17,634 bases of DNA from an uncultured Eggerthella sp. (lineage in GTDB: Bacteria; Actinomycetota; Coriobacteriia; Coriobacteriales; Eggerthellaceae): contig URJE01000028.1 of the NCBI GenBank assembly GCA_900547965.1, forward strand, positions 1 to 17,634, in the 5' to 3' direction. This document shows positions 6,838 to 14,676 of the stretch, one piece after another. The position numbers were made by a program, and so were the translations under genes. Under the pieces are notes generated by a model that saw nothing but the letters and a program-made list of their open reading frames with translations, was not told where the DNA came from and ran no database searches. Within the stretch, counting starts at the first letter, position 1; the number at the start of each line of letters is the position of its first letter.

Positions 6838-8711
6838 TCGGCAAACTGCGAATTATACAACTCAGCATAGGCGCCGCCCTTAGCCAGCAGTTCATCGTGG
6901 GTCCCCTGCTCCACGATATCGCCCTCTTGAAGAACCAGGATCAGGTCGGCGTTTCGGATGGTGGAAAGACGATGGGCGATAACAAACGAGGTGCGCCCCT
7001 CCATCAAATTATCCATAGCCATCTGGATGCGCTCTTCGGTGCGCGTATCAACCGAACTGGTTGCCTCATCCAAAATCAACATGCGCCTGTCAGCCAAAAT
7101 GGCGCGGGCGATGGTCAAAAGCTGACGTTGCCCCTGGCTGATGTTGCTCGCATCTTCATTGATCTCCATATCGTAGCCACCTGGCAACGTATGGATGAAA
7201 TGATCAGCGAACGCCGCCTTTGCCGCCGCTTCAACCTCTTCATCGGTCGCATCGAGGCGACCGTACCGTATGTTCTCCCGAATCGTCCCCTTGAACAGCC
7301 AGGTATCCTGTAAAACCATGCCGAACAGCGCGCGCAAATCGTTGCGATCAAACTCGCGCACATCATGACCGCCTACGCGGATTGAACCACTGTCAACGTC
7401 ATAGAAACGCATCAGCAGCTTAACAATGGTTGTTTTGCCGGCGCCAGTCGGTCCAACCAATGCAACGGTTTGCCCGCGTTGAACTGCAGCTGAAAAATCC
7501 TTGATGATAGGCTTGCCGGATTCATAGCCAAAATGGACGTGGTCGAACTCCACACCGCCCGAAACATCCGAAGTCTTTGCCGTCACTACGGTCTTCGGCT
7601 CCTCTTCAGCTTCAAGAAATGCAAATACACGCTCAGCCGAAGCCGCCATTTGCTGCAGCACGTTGGACACCTGGGCGAGCTGGGTAATAGGCTGCGTGAA
7701 ATTCTTCACGTACTGGATAAAAGCCTGAATATCGCCTACCGTGATGCGCCCACCGATAGCGAAGAGCGCACCGGCAATAGCAACGGCAACATAGCCTAGG
7801 TTGCTCACAAAATTCATCACAGGCATCATCAGGCCCGAAAGGAACTGCGACTTCCACGCCGATTCATATAATTCTGCGTTCGTTTTCTTAAACTGGGCCA
7901 GCACGTCACCCTCTTTGTTGAAGGCGCGCACCACAGCCTGCCCGGAAAATGCCTCTTCAACCTGCCCGTTGATAGCGCCAAGGCGGTTTTGCTGCATACG
8001 GAAGTATTTCTGGCTTCGGCCGACCACCACCTTCACCAAGATGGCTGAAAGAGGAATCACCAGTAGGGCGATAAGCGTCATTGGCACGTTGATGGAAAGC
8101 ATCATGACCAACACGCCTATTACCGTAGCAGTAGAAGTGATCAGCTGCGTCACGCCCTGGTTGAGGCTTTGTCCCAGCGTATCGATATCATTGGTGATGC
8201 GAGAAAGCACGTCACCGGTGCTGGTACGCTCAAAATATCCCATTGGCAACGCATCGATCTTCTGGGCAATACGCTGTCGGAGAAGGTAGCAGGTTTTTTG
8301 CGTAACATGAGTCATCAGCCAACCTTGGACAAATGAGCACAGGGCGGAAAAACCATAGAGCGCAAGGGTTGTTAGCAGGATAGTGCCTACCACATCGAAA
8401 CGAATACCGCCCGTACCGGCGATTTTCGCCGTGACACCCTCGAAAAGCTCAGTAGTGGCAGTTGAAAGAACCTTCGGACCGACAATGTTGAACACGGTGG
8501 AGGCGATGGCGAAGGCAAACACCGCTCCCAATGCAAACTTGAACTTGCCCATGAAAGCCAGCAGCTTCAGCATAGAGCCCTTGAAATCTCCTGCCTTTTC
8601 GCCAGGCATCATGCCCCCACGTCCCATCGGCCCACGACGACGGGGCTGGGTGCTGGCGCGGGCGGCAATGGGCTCGTTTTCCTGATTCTTTCTTTCATCA
8701 TCGATACTCAT
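6834..8711 (-). CDS. Heterodimeric ABC exporter, subunit with catalytic Walker B glutamate
   Basis: A half-transporter of 625 residues: a soluble Arg/Pro/Gly-rich N-terminus (1-45), a six-helix type I exporter domain (about 50-340) and an ATPase domain (about 388-625). Seen motifs are Walker A GPTGAGKT (420-427), Q-loop Gln468, signature ISQGQ (524-528, second Gly changed from SGGQ), Walker B LILDE with Glu549, and His580. Together with its partner this gives one consensus and one degenerate ATP site, as in TM287/288, BmrCD and LmrCD. The ATG overlaps the partner's stop (ATGA at 8711-8708), with a near-perfect AGGAGG at 8726-8721. The substrate is unknown; a MarR regulator in the operon and the family suggest drug or amphiphile export. 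Confidence 0.94.
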   Translation of the reverse strand: MSIDDERKNQENEPIAARASTQPRRRGPMGRGGMMPGEKAGDFKGSMLKLLAFMGKFKFALGAVFAFAIASTVFNIVGPKVLSTATTELFEGVTAKIAGTGGIRFDVVGTILLTTLALYGFSALCSFVQGWLMTHVTQKTCYLLRQRIAQKIDALPMGYFERTSTGDVLSRITNDIDTLGQSLNQGVTQLITSTATVIGVLVMMLSINVPMTLIALLVIPLSAILVKVVVGRSQKYFRMQQNRLGAINGQVEEAFSGQAVVRAFNKEGDVLAQFKKTNAELYESAWKSQFLSGLMMPVMNFVSNLGYVAVAIAGALFAIGGRITVGDIQAFIQYVKNFTQPITQLAQVSNVLQQMAASAERVFAFLEAEEEPKTVVTAKTSDVSGGVEFDHVHFGYESGKPIIKDFSAAVQRGQTVALVGPTGAGKTTIVKLLMRFYDVDSGSIRVGGHDVREFDRNDLRALFGMVLQDTWLFKGTIRENIRYGRLDATDEEVEAAAKAAFADHFIHTLPGGYDMEINEDASNISQGQRQLLTIARAILADRRMLILDEATSSVDTRTEERIQMAMDNLMEGRTSFVIAHRLSTIRNADLILVLQEGDIVEQGTHDELLAKGGAYAELYNSQFAE

Positions 8712-10921
8712 CGCTCATCACCTCCTTTCAGCTCTTCCTCAGACAACTGGGATTCGGCGATCTCGCGATACGTTGGGCATGTCTTCATCAAATGCGAGTG
8801 GGTACCGCAACCAACCATCTTCCCTTCCTCAAGCACCACGATCTTGTCGGCGTTGAGCACCGTAGAGATGCGCTGCGCCACCACGATCACCGTTTTACCC
8901 GCGGCATTCTTCGCCAAAGCGCGGCGCAGCTTAGCGTCGGTTGCGTAATCGAGCGCAGAAAAGCTGTCATCGAACAGCAGCACGCGGGCATCGGTTGCCA
9001 ACGCGCGCGCAATCGAAAGACGCTGGCGTTGGCCCCCTGAAACATTGGTTCCCCCTTGGCTGATTGCAGTTTGCATACCTTCCGCCTTGGCATCTATGAA
9101 CTCGGCAGCTTGCGCAATTTCAGCTGCCGATCGAATGCGTTCCTCACCCATTGCTTCGTCGGAATAGGCGATGGTCGACCCTATGGTGCCTGAGAATAGG
9201 AATGCCTTCTGAGGTACGTAGCCGAGCTCTTTTCGCAATTCCCCTTGATTCATATCGCGAACATCGATACCGCCCACGCGAACCGCTCCATCCGCCACAT
9301 CGTAGAAGCGCTCGATGAGCTTTATGATGCTCGATTTGCCCGATCCCGTAGGACCGATGATGGCGGTAGTCTGACCCGGTTCAGCCGTGAAATCAATGTC
9401 TTCAAGAACAGGGCTGCTGTTCTTGCTGTAGGCAAAGGTGACATGGTCGAATTGAACGGCAAGACCCTCTGCAGCAGGATCGAGCTCGCATGCTTTCGAC
9501 TGAAGGGGGTCCGCGATAGAGCTTTCCGTTTCCAGAACCTCGTTAACGCGACGCGCCGCAACATCGGCGCGCGGCAGCATGATCGCAATCATACCGATCA
9601 TCAAGAACGACATGACAATAACCATGGAGTACGTGATGAAAGCGATCATGTCACCAGTCTGAATCGTGCCCGCATCGATATAGGATCCTCCTACCCACAC
9701 GATAAGAACCGAAACGGCATTCATAACCAACATCATTGTGGGCATCATGAATGCCATGGTCCGGTTCGTGAACAGCTGCGTGCGGTACAGCGCCGTACTT
9801 GCCTGGTCGAAGCGCTCTTCCTCATACTGTTGCCTATCGAATGCGCGGATGACGGATAGACCGGTAAGCATTTCACGCGATACCAGGTTCACGCGGTCGA
9901 TCAATTTCTGCATCATCTTGAATTTCGGCATGGCGACGGCCATAAGTATGCCGATGATGACGGCTATCACCAGCACTGCAAGCACGATAATCCAACTCAT
10001 TGAAACGTTCGTCTGCGAAACCATGACGATACCGCCAATAGCAAGAATCGGCGAATACAGAACCATGCGCAGGAGCATCACCATTACCATCTGGATTTGC
10101 TGGATATCGTTAGTGCCGCGCGTAATGAGAGAAGCCGCAGAAAAAGATTGGATCTCGGCATCCGAAAAGGAAATAACGTTCTCGAAAAGGCGCTCTCGCA
10201 AGCCTCGAGCAGTCTTTGCCGCCGTTCGCGATGCGATGAAGCCAACCGCAATCGAGGCGATCATCATCAACGCCGCAACTCCCAGCATCCGAGCGCCCAA
10301 CCAGATAAGATAGTTCATCTGCATGGCCCCCATGTCGATACCAAGCTGCTCATACTCGGCTTTGGTTGCCATTATTGCCTGCTGTTGGATAAGGGACTCA
10401 TCAATGGGTCCGAATGCTTTTTGGACCTGGGACATCGCCTCGCCAACCTGGGTCTTGCTGATGATCCCTGCCTTATATGCAGCATACAGCTGAGGTAAAT
10501 CGAAATCCTCTGGGACGCCATCGAATGCCAGCGATCCTTCTTCCTGTTGGCCCTTCAGGGAATCCGCCATCTGGTCGGAAAAATGAACCACCACAAGAGG
10601 AAGGGCAATCGCGGAGTTTAGGTCCTCACGTTGTTCGAAACCTTGCTCGGTTAGGGCGTAGTTCCCATCTGAATCCCGCTCGTAGGAGCCGCGCAACAAC
10701 TGCTCGTCGGCATCGGATGCCAGCATGCAGGCATAGTTGAACGTATCGGAGCTCATAACACTAGGCGAACAATCTTCGATGCCGCCTTGCTGAACGCCAA
10801 CGTCAACCAAGTCCGACGTATAGCGAGGAAGCGACAGATCAGCAAAAGCTTGCACGATAAGAAGAACCACGATTAGGGCTACAGCCACTTTCGATTGCTT
10901 CAGATACCCAATTATGCGCAT
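8708..10921 (-). CDS. Heterodimeric ABC exporter, degenerate-site subunit with extracellular insertion
   Basis: From ATG 10921 the protein has 737 residues, about 110 more than its partner. The excess is a hydrophilic, acidic insertion between helix 1 (about 11-30) and helix 2 (about 204-231), predicted outside the cell, as in BmrD-type subunits. The ATPase domain has Walker A GPTGSGKS (523-530), Gln571, a canonical signature VSGGQ (627-631), Walker B LLFDD with Asp652 in place of catalytic Glu, and Gln683 in place of the switch His. It therefore supplies the good signature to the partner's catalytic site but has a weak site of its own. ATG 10921 has AGGGGGA about six bases upstream and overlaps the marR-family gene end by 10 bp; ATG 10948 is in frame but would overlap more and lacks family similarity. 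Confidence 0.93.
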   Translation of the reverse strand: MRIIGYLKQSKVAVALIVVLLIVQAFADLSLPRYTSDLVDVGVQQGGIEDCSPSVMSSDTFNYACMLASDADEQLLRGSYERDSDGNYALTEQGFEQREDLNSAIALPLVVVHFSDQMADSLKGQQEEGSLAFDGVPEDFDLPQLYAAYKAGIISKTQVGEAMSQVQKAFGPIDESLIQQQAIMATKAEYEQLGIDMGAMQMNYLIWLGARMLGVAALMMIASIAVGFIASRTAAKTARGLRERLFENVISFSDAEIQSFSAASLITRGTNDIQQIQMVMVMLLRMVLYSPILAIGGIVMVSQTNVSMSWIIVLAVLVIAVIIGILMAVAMPKFKMMQKLIDRVNLVSREMLTGLSVIRAFDRQQYEEERFDQASTALYRTQLFTNRTMAFMMPTMMLVMNAVSVLIVWVGGSYIDAGTIQTGDMIAFITYSMVIVMSFLMIGMIAIMLPRADVAARRVNEVLETESSIADPLQSKACELDPAAEGLAVQFDHVTFAYSKNSSPVLEDIDFTAEPGQTTAIIGPTGSGKSSIIKLIERFYDVADGAVRVGGIDVRDMNQGELRKELGYVPQKAFLFSGTIGSTIAYSDEAMGEERIRSAAEIAQAAEFIDAKAEGMQTAISQGGTNVSGGQRQRLSIARALATDARVLLFDDSFSALDYATDAKLRRALAKNAAGKTVIVVAQRISTVLNADKIVVLEEGKMVGCGTHSHLMKTCPTYREIAESQLSEEELKGGDER

Positions 10922-11430
10922 GGAATCCCCCTCTCGGGAATACCGCACTCATGGGAAACGGGAACGAACGAATCTGACTCCTCTGCGTAATCGCAGATCT
11001 TTTCTAGAATCATTACCAATTGATTCATGTTGTCGATGCCAACGAATTCAACCATATCCATAAACTGCTTGCTGCGTTCACGCCGAAGCTGCGCAGAGAG
11101 GGATTGGCCCTTTTCCGTAAGGCCTATGCGAACAGAACGCAGATCGCCCTCGGTACGCGCACGCACAATGAAACCCTTCCGCTCGAGGCTTTTCAGGAAC
11201 TGGGATACCGCGCTGGCGGACACACGAAGACGACGCGCGATGTCGGAAGGCTTGACGCTGAGCTGCTGTTCGTCAGCGCAAAACAGAAGCACAAGGGCGT
11301 GAACCTCCATCGGAGTAAGTCCATCCATGCTCGGGGACAAGGCAGGGCGTAAACGCTTAAGCCGACGGGTCAGCGCGATAACCTCATTCTCCAGCGATTC
11401 AGGAGAACGGTCGCAGGCGGTTTCGTTCAT
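10912..11430 (-). CDS. MarR-family transcriptional regulator
   Basis: A 172-residue protein with a central winged helix-turn-helix (about 55-115): the segment KPSDIARRLRVSASAVSQFL is the helix-turn-helix and DLRSVRIGLTEKG is the wing. Helices on both sides would form the dimer interface. MarR proteins usually repress their own operon until a small ligand binds. It is first in the operon, with its 3' end overlapping the ABC gene by 10 bp, so it very probably controls the exporter. The start has AAGGAG with an eight-base spacer. A five-unit 8-bp repeat covers its promoter and is the likely binding region. The ligand cannot be inferred. Confidence 0.93.
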   Translation of the reverse strand: MNETACDRSPESLENEVIALTRRLKRLRPALSPSMDGLTPMEVHALVLLFCADEQQLSVKPSDIARRLRVSASAVSQFLKSLERKGFIVRARTEGDLRSVRIGLTEKGQSLSAQLRRERSKQFMDMVEFVGIDNMNQLVMILEKICDYAEESDSFVPVSHECGIPERGIPCA

Positions 11431-11441
11431 ATATGAAGCTC

Positions 11442-11481
11442 CTTAACCATTTAACAGCTTAATAGTTTAGGTGCTTAACTA
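11442..11481. repeat. Five tandem 8-bp units (YTTAAYNR) over the marR promoter
   Basis: The plus strand reads CTTAACCA, TTTAACAG, CTTAATAG, TTTAGGTG, CTTAACTA in uninterrupted 8-bp steps. The first unit touches the Shine-Dalgarno of the marR gene (11444-11439), and the array spans its putative -10 and transcription start. Units alternate C and T at position 1, giving a 16-bp super-period. A MarR-type operator array is the simplest reading. Confidence 0.55.
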
Positions 11482-11493
11482 GTTTTCGGGCAA
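11464..11493 (-). promoter_or_regulatory. Candidate promoter of the marR-ABC operon
   Basis: On the minus strand TTGCCC (11493-11488) and TAAACT (11469-11464) are 18 bp apart. The -10 element lies inside the 8-bp repeat array, so a protein bound there would block RNA polymerase. The -35 overlaps the T tract of the upstream terminator. Confidence 0.35.
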
Positions 11494-11535
11494 AGAAAAC
11501 GCCGGATGCATACGACAAACATACATCCGGCGTTT
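11492..11535 (-). terminator. Intrinsic terminator of the thrH-like gene
   Basis: AAACGCCGGATG (11497-11508) and CATCCGGCGTTT (11524-11535) form a perfect 12-bp stem. On the minus strand it is followed by TCTTTG, so it would stop transcription coming from the thrH-like gene before the marR promoter. Confidence 0.7.
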
Positions 11536-11559
11536 AAGCATTCTTGGCACAGCCAAAGC

Positions 11560-11664
11560 ATGCAACTGAACCACCTGCAGGTTTCAACCCTGATGGTTAA
11601 AGACCTCGATGCCATGGGCGAACGCCCCGATGACTACCTAACGGGTTTCGACCTCAATGATTGA
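11560..11664 (+). CDS. Possible 34-residue small ORF or gene remnant
   Basis: ATG 11560 opens 34 codons ending TGA at 11664. The product starts MQLNHLQVSTLMVKDLD and ends DDYLTGFDLND. It reads like real protein, with acidic helical composition and balanced codons, but I do not recognise a family. The frame stays open upstream past 11530, and no ribosome site precedes the ATG, so it may be the tail of a decayed gene. It sits between the thrH-like stop and its terminator on the opposite strand, so it would be antisense to the thrH transcript tail. Confidence 0.25.
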   Translation: MQLNHLQVSTLMVKDLDAMGERPDDYLTGFDLND

Positions 11665-11670
11665 AGAGTG

Positions 11671-12270
11671 TTAAAGGGCGGCCTTGATGCCCGCCATCAA
11701 CTCGGCATATTCCTCAAATGCGGGGATGGTAGGATTGTCCGCTTTGATGGAATCGGTGCTCTTGAACAGGAAACCCGCCTTGCTTGCCTTGATCATGCCC
11801 AGATCGTTAAAGCTGTCACCTGCGGCAATGGTTTCCAGTCCCGCCTGATGCAACGCCTGAACGGTGGTAAGCTTCGACTGCTCGCAGCGCATCTTGAAGC
11901 CCGTAACCGTACCGTCTTCAGCCACCTCAAGCTCATTGCAGAACAGCGTAGGCCACCCGAGCTTCTTCATAAGGGGCTGGGCAAACTGGGTGAACGTATC
12001 CGAAATGATGATCACTTGAGTAAGCTCGCGCAATTCATCCAAGAATTCCTTTGCGCCGGGCATAGGATCGATGGTGGCGATAACGTCCTGGATCTCTTTC
12101 AATCCCAACCCGTGCTCCTTGAGGATGCCGAGTCGATAGTTCATGAGCTTGTCGTAATCGGGTTCGTCGCGCGTGGTTTTCTTCAGTTCGGGAATATTGG
12201 TTGCCTCGGCAAAGGCAATCCAAATCTCGGGAACCAAAACACCCTCAAGATCCAAGCACACTACATTCAT
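11671..12270 (-). CDS. thrH: HAD-family phosphoserine phosphatase / homoserine phosphotransferase, ThrH type
   Basis: In Pseudomonas, ThrH dephosphorylates phosphoserine and can pass the phosphate to homoserine. The 199-residue protein (P. aeruginosa ThrH has 205) starts MNVVCLDLEGVLVPEIW, the ThrH form of HAD motif I, with Asp7 as nucleophile and Glu9 where most HAD enzymes have Asp. Motif II is IISD (Ser90), motif III Lys133, and motif IV GDSFND (151-156). ATG 12270 has AGAGG five bases upstream; an in-frame ATG at 12354 would add 28 basic residues foreign to the family. It lies 117 bp after the ene-reductase on the same strand, possibly co-transcribed, and is followed by a strong terminator. 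Role in serine or threonine supply is inferred from the family. Confidence 0.9.
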   Translation of the reverse strand: MNVVCLDLEGVLVPEIWIAFAEATNIPELKKTTRDEPDYDKLMNYRLGILKEHGLGLKEIQDVIATIDPMPGAKEFLDELRELTQVIIISDTFTQFAQPLMKKLGWPTLFCNELEVAEDGTVTGFKMRCEQSKLTTVQALHQAGLETIAAGDSFNDLGMIKASKAGFLFKSTDSIKADNPTIPAFEEYAELMAGIKAAL

Positions 12271-12387
12271 CGCAACCTCTTTCCATGCGCAGGTTTTTTC
12301 TTTTCGTTTGCAGAATACCCGAAACGCCTTCGCTCGCAACGCACACTTTTGCATACGGCTAAAGCGGCGCTTCCTTTAACGCCCTCC

Positions 12388-14316
12388 CTATAGCGATACC
12401 GCCAGCTCGTAGGCTTCTCGCAAGGCATCGATAGCACGACGGGCTTTCACGGCATCGCCGACCACGTGAACCGAAATGCCGCGCTGCGCCAACGCTTCCG
12501 AAAGCTGATCATCGGCGACGTATCCCATAGCAAGTACCACCGAATCAAACCCGCGCAATTCACGCAGTTGGCCGGTTGGCACGTCCTCATATTGCACGCC
12601 ATCGGCATAGAAGCGGCAGATCTTAGCGTTTGGAACCTGACGCACACCATGCTCGGCAAAGCTGCGCATCAAAATGGTACGGTGTTCCGCCACCATATCG
12701 GCCGCCAGATCCTCACGGTATTCGGCAACGGTAACGCTATGCCCCAATTCAGCAAGCAAATCGGCAATCTCGCAGCCTACCATCCCTCCGCCGGCAACCA
12801 ATACGTTCTTCCCCGGATAAGCCTTTCCGGCCAAAACGTCTCCCCCTCGCAGGATCGCAGGACAGTCGATGCCCTCGATGGGAAGCAGCAAAGCTCGGGC
12901 ACCCGTAGCCACCACCACTTCATCGGGCTGCAGCGCAGCAATATCGTCAGACAGTGCTTTTACTCCAAGACGCATCTCGACGCCCGCCTTTTGCGCGCGC
13001 ACAACCCATGATCGAACCATATCTGCGATAGGACCTTTGCCCGGCGGAAATGATGCCAGACGCATGTTCCCGCCTAACGTGGGCGCCTCTTCAAGCAGAA
13101 TCACGTCATGTCCGCGCTCGGCGCTGATGGCAGCTGTCGCCAGGCCCGCAACGCCACCGCCAACCACAACAATACGCTTAACCGCAACCGCAGCGGGTAC
13201 GATTTCGCTCTCATGTCCCAAACGGGGATTTGCCAAGCAGCGTATGGGCTTGCCCGCATACATATTGGCAACACACCCCTGAAGGCAGGCGATGCATGGC
13301 ATCGCATCCTCTTCGCGGCCCTCGGCATATTTACGGGGCATCTCGGGGTCTGCCAGGCTCTGGCGGCCAAATGCCACAAGATCGCATTTCCCCTGCTCGA
13401 CTAGGAGCTCGGGCAAATACGGATCGGTAAAACGCCCCACGGAAATGACGGGGATACTGATGCATCCCTTGATCTTCGCCACCATATCAGCGTTGAATCC
13501 AGCATGGACCGAGGTGGGAGCCCACATGAATTCATCCCGCAAATGAACCGCACGAGAAACATGCAGCGCATCGGCGCCGCATTCCTCAAGGTAACGTGCA
13601 ATGACGCACGCATCGTTCACATCGATTCCGCCTGGCTCTTCGTCGGCCGCGTTGATGCGGCACAACACCGCCACCCCGTCTCCGACACGCCTGCGAATCT
13701 CTTCCAATATCAAGCGGGGAAAGCGCATACGATTCTCAAACGATCCACCGAACTCGTCGACACGCTTATTGGTTCGCGGGGAAATAAACGAACTGACCAG
13801 GTAGCCATGAGCCATATGCACCTCCACCGCATCCGCGCCCGCCTGAAGGGCACGTTCAGCGGCATCCCCATAACCCCGAACCAGCTCATATACCTTTTCG
13901 GTTGGCACCTCTTCTGGCACATCACGCCCGCATGCTGCGGGAATGGGAGAGGCCGCCTGCAATGGCGCACCTGCATTTTTCGCATTGCCCTCGGGGCCGG
14001 CATTCTGCAGCTGCACCGAGACTTTGGATCCATGCCTATGGCAGGCATCAACAACGGCACGCAAACTGGGAATGGAATCGTCGCTATAAAGGCAAGGCTT
14101 TAGCGGGCCGCCCTTCGCGCCGCGATGCACCACCGTAGCCTCGATAGTTATCAAGCCGAAGCCCCCAGCTGCTCGCGCCTCATAGTAGGCGCGCGACTGA
14201 TCGGACCAACTCCCATCGGAGTTGGCAAAATTGTTTCCCATTGGTGGAACAACAAAACGATTCGGCACTTCCATGGGGCCGATCTTGATGGGCGAATAAA
14301 GGCAGCGGTATGGCAT
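12388..14316 (-). CDS. Old Yellow Enzyme-type FMN/4Fe-4S/FAD reductase (2,4-dienoyl-CoA reductase family)
   Basis: A 642-residue ene-reductase that should pass electrons from NAD(P)H through FAD and a 4Fe-4S cluster to FMN, reducing an activated C=C bond. Residues 1-330 are the FMN TIM barrel: VPPMGNN near 23, then EVHMAHGYLVSSF with Tyr172 at the position of the E. coli FadH catalytic Tyr166, then SPRTNKRVDEFGGS. The cluster ligands are C341-x2-C344-x3-C348-x11-C360. Two dinucleotide folds follow: VVVGGGVAGLA (383-393) and VLVAGGGMVGCE (506-516). AAGGAG precedes the ATG. Relatives include FadH, BaiCD/BaiH and daidzein reductase of equol-forming Slackia; the sequence alone does not choose among fatty acyl, bile acid or plant phenolic substrates. 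It is divergent from the lactate permease. Confidence 0.93.
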   Translation of the reverse strand: MPYRCLYSPIKIGPMEVPNRFVVPPMGNNFANSDGSWSDQSRAYYEARAAGGFGLITIEATVVHRGAKGGPLKPCLYSDDSIPSLRAVVDACHRHGSKVSVQLQNAGPEGNAKNAGAPLQAASPIPAACGRDVPEEVPTEKVYELVRGYGDAAERALQAGADAVEVHMAHGYLVSSFISPRTNKRVDEFGGSFENRMRFPRLILEEIRRRVGDGVAVLCRINAADEEPGGIDVNDACVIARYLEECGADALHVSRAVHLRDEFMWAPTSVHAGFNADMVAKIKGCISIPVISVGRFTDPYLPELLVEQGKCDLVAFGRQSLADPEMPRKYAEGREEDAMPCIACLQGCVANMYAGKPIRCLANPRLGHESEIVPAAVAVKRIVVVGGGVAGLATAAISAERGHDVILLEEAPTLGGNMRLASFPPGKGPIADMVRSWVVRAQKAGVEMRLGVKALSDDIAALQPDEVVVATGARALLLPIEGIDCPAILRGGDVLAGKAYPGKNVLVAGGGMVGCEIADLLAELGHSVTVAEYREDLAADMVAEHRTILMRSFAEHGVRQVPNAKICRFYADGVQYEDVPTGQLRELRGFDSVVLAMGYVADDQLSEALAQRGISVHVVGDAVKARRAIDALREAYELAVSL

Positions 14317-14359
14317 GAGGCACTCCTTCGTTTACGCTCGCTAGCACGAATCAAGAAAA

Positions 14360-14387
14360 CATTTAGGCAGAGACAAAGTTCCACAAA
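14360..14387 (-). promoter_or_regulatory. Candidate promoter of the ene-reductase gene
   Basis: On the minus strand TTTGTG (14387-14382) and TAAATG (14365-14360) are separated by 16 bp. A start near 14353 would give a leader of about 37 bases containing the AAGGAG ribosome site. The inverted repeat at 14403-14420 would lie just upstream of the -35, a usual place for an activator. Confidence 0.35.
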
Positions 14388-14402
14388 GGCAAGGCGAGAC
14401 CT

Positions 14403-14420
14403 ATTGCGCCTTTGCGCAAT
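14403..14420. repeat. Perfect 18-bp inverted repeat, candidate operator
   Basis: ATTGCGC (14403-14409), CTTT, GCGCAAT (14414-14420): seven perfect pairs around a four-base spacer. No T tract follows on either strand. The size and symmetry fit a dimeric regulator site between the two divergent genes. Confidence 0.5.
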
Positions 14421-14676
14421 TGACAGATGAATCAGGAGACATTCGCGCCCAGCAACGCTTTCGTCTACCTGTGATCATAGCGGTTTTACCTGATCGGCGA
14501 ACGGCGTTCACTATACGTTTGCGATGCATTTTGCAAAAAAACGACTCCCTTTATTCCCTAGATTTGCCCGTTTGGCAGATTCACAGCGCCAGCGAAACTC
14601 GAATCCCTAGTATTGGGGCGTTCTATTTTTTGCATAAGCAAGAGCAGAGTGTCCCCTATTCGAAAGAGAGAAACCT

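Larger units (their letters stand above)
14317..14676. promoter_or_regulatory. Divergent control region between ene-reductase and lactate permease
   Basis: These 360 bp hold the promoters of both genes. A candidate minus-strand promoter and a perfect 18-bp inverted repeat are listed separately. On the plus side AT-rich segments (about 14528-14555 and 14620-14640, including palindrome TTTTGCAAAA at about 14530) precede the permease, but no convincing -35/-10 pair was found. No gene or RNA family was recognised. Its length suggests binding sites for more than one regulator. Confidence 0.5.

Noticed and set aside
12271..12354. Upstream ATG extending the ThrH-like protein by 28 residues
   Set aside because: The extension is basic and unrelated to ThrH; ATG 12270 has AGAGG and matches the family start.
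12466..13011. 181-codon plus-strand frame within the ene-reductase gene
   Set aside because: Antisense to the FAD/NAD(P)H dinucleotide-fold region; no motif or ribosome site.
14403..14420. The ATTGCGC inverted repeat as a terminator
   Set aside because: No T tract on either side and it lies between two divergent genes, so it ends no transcript.
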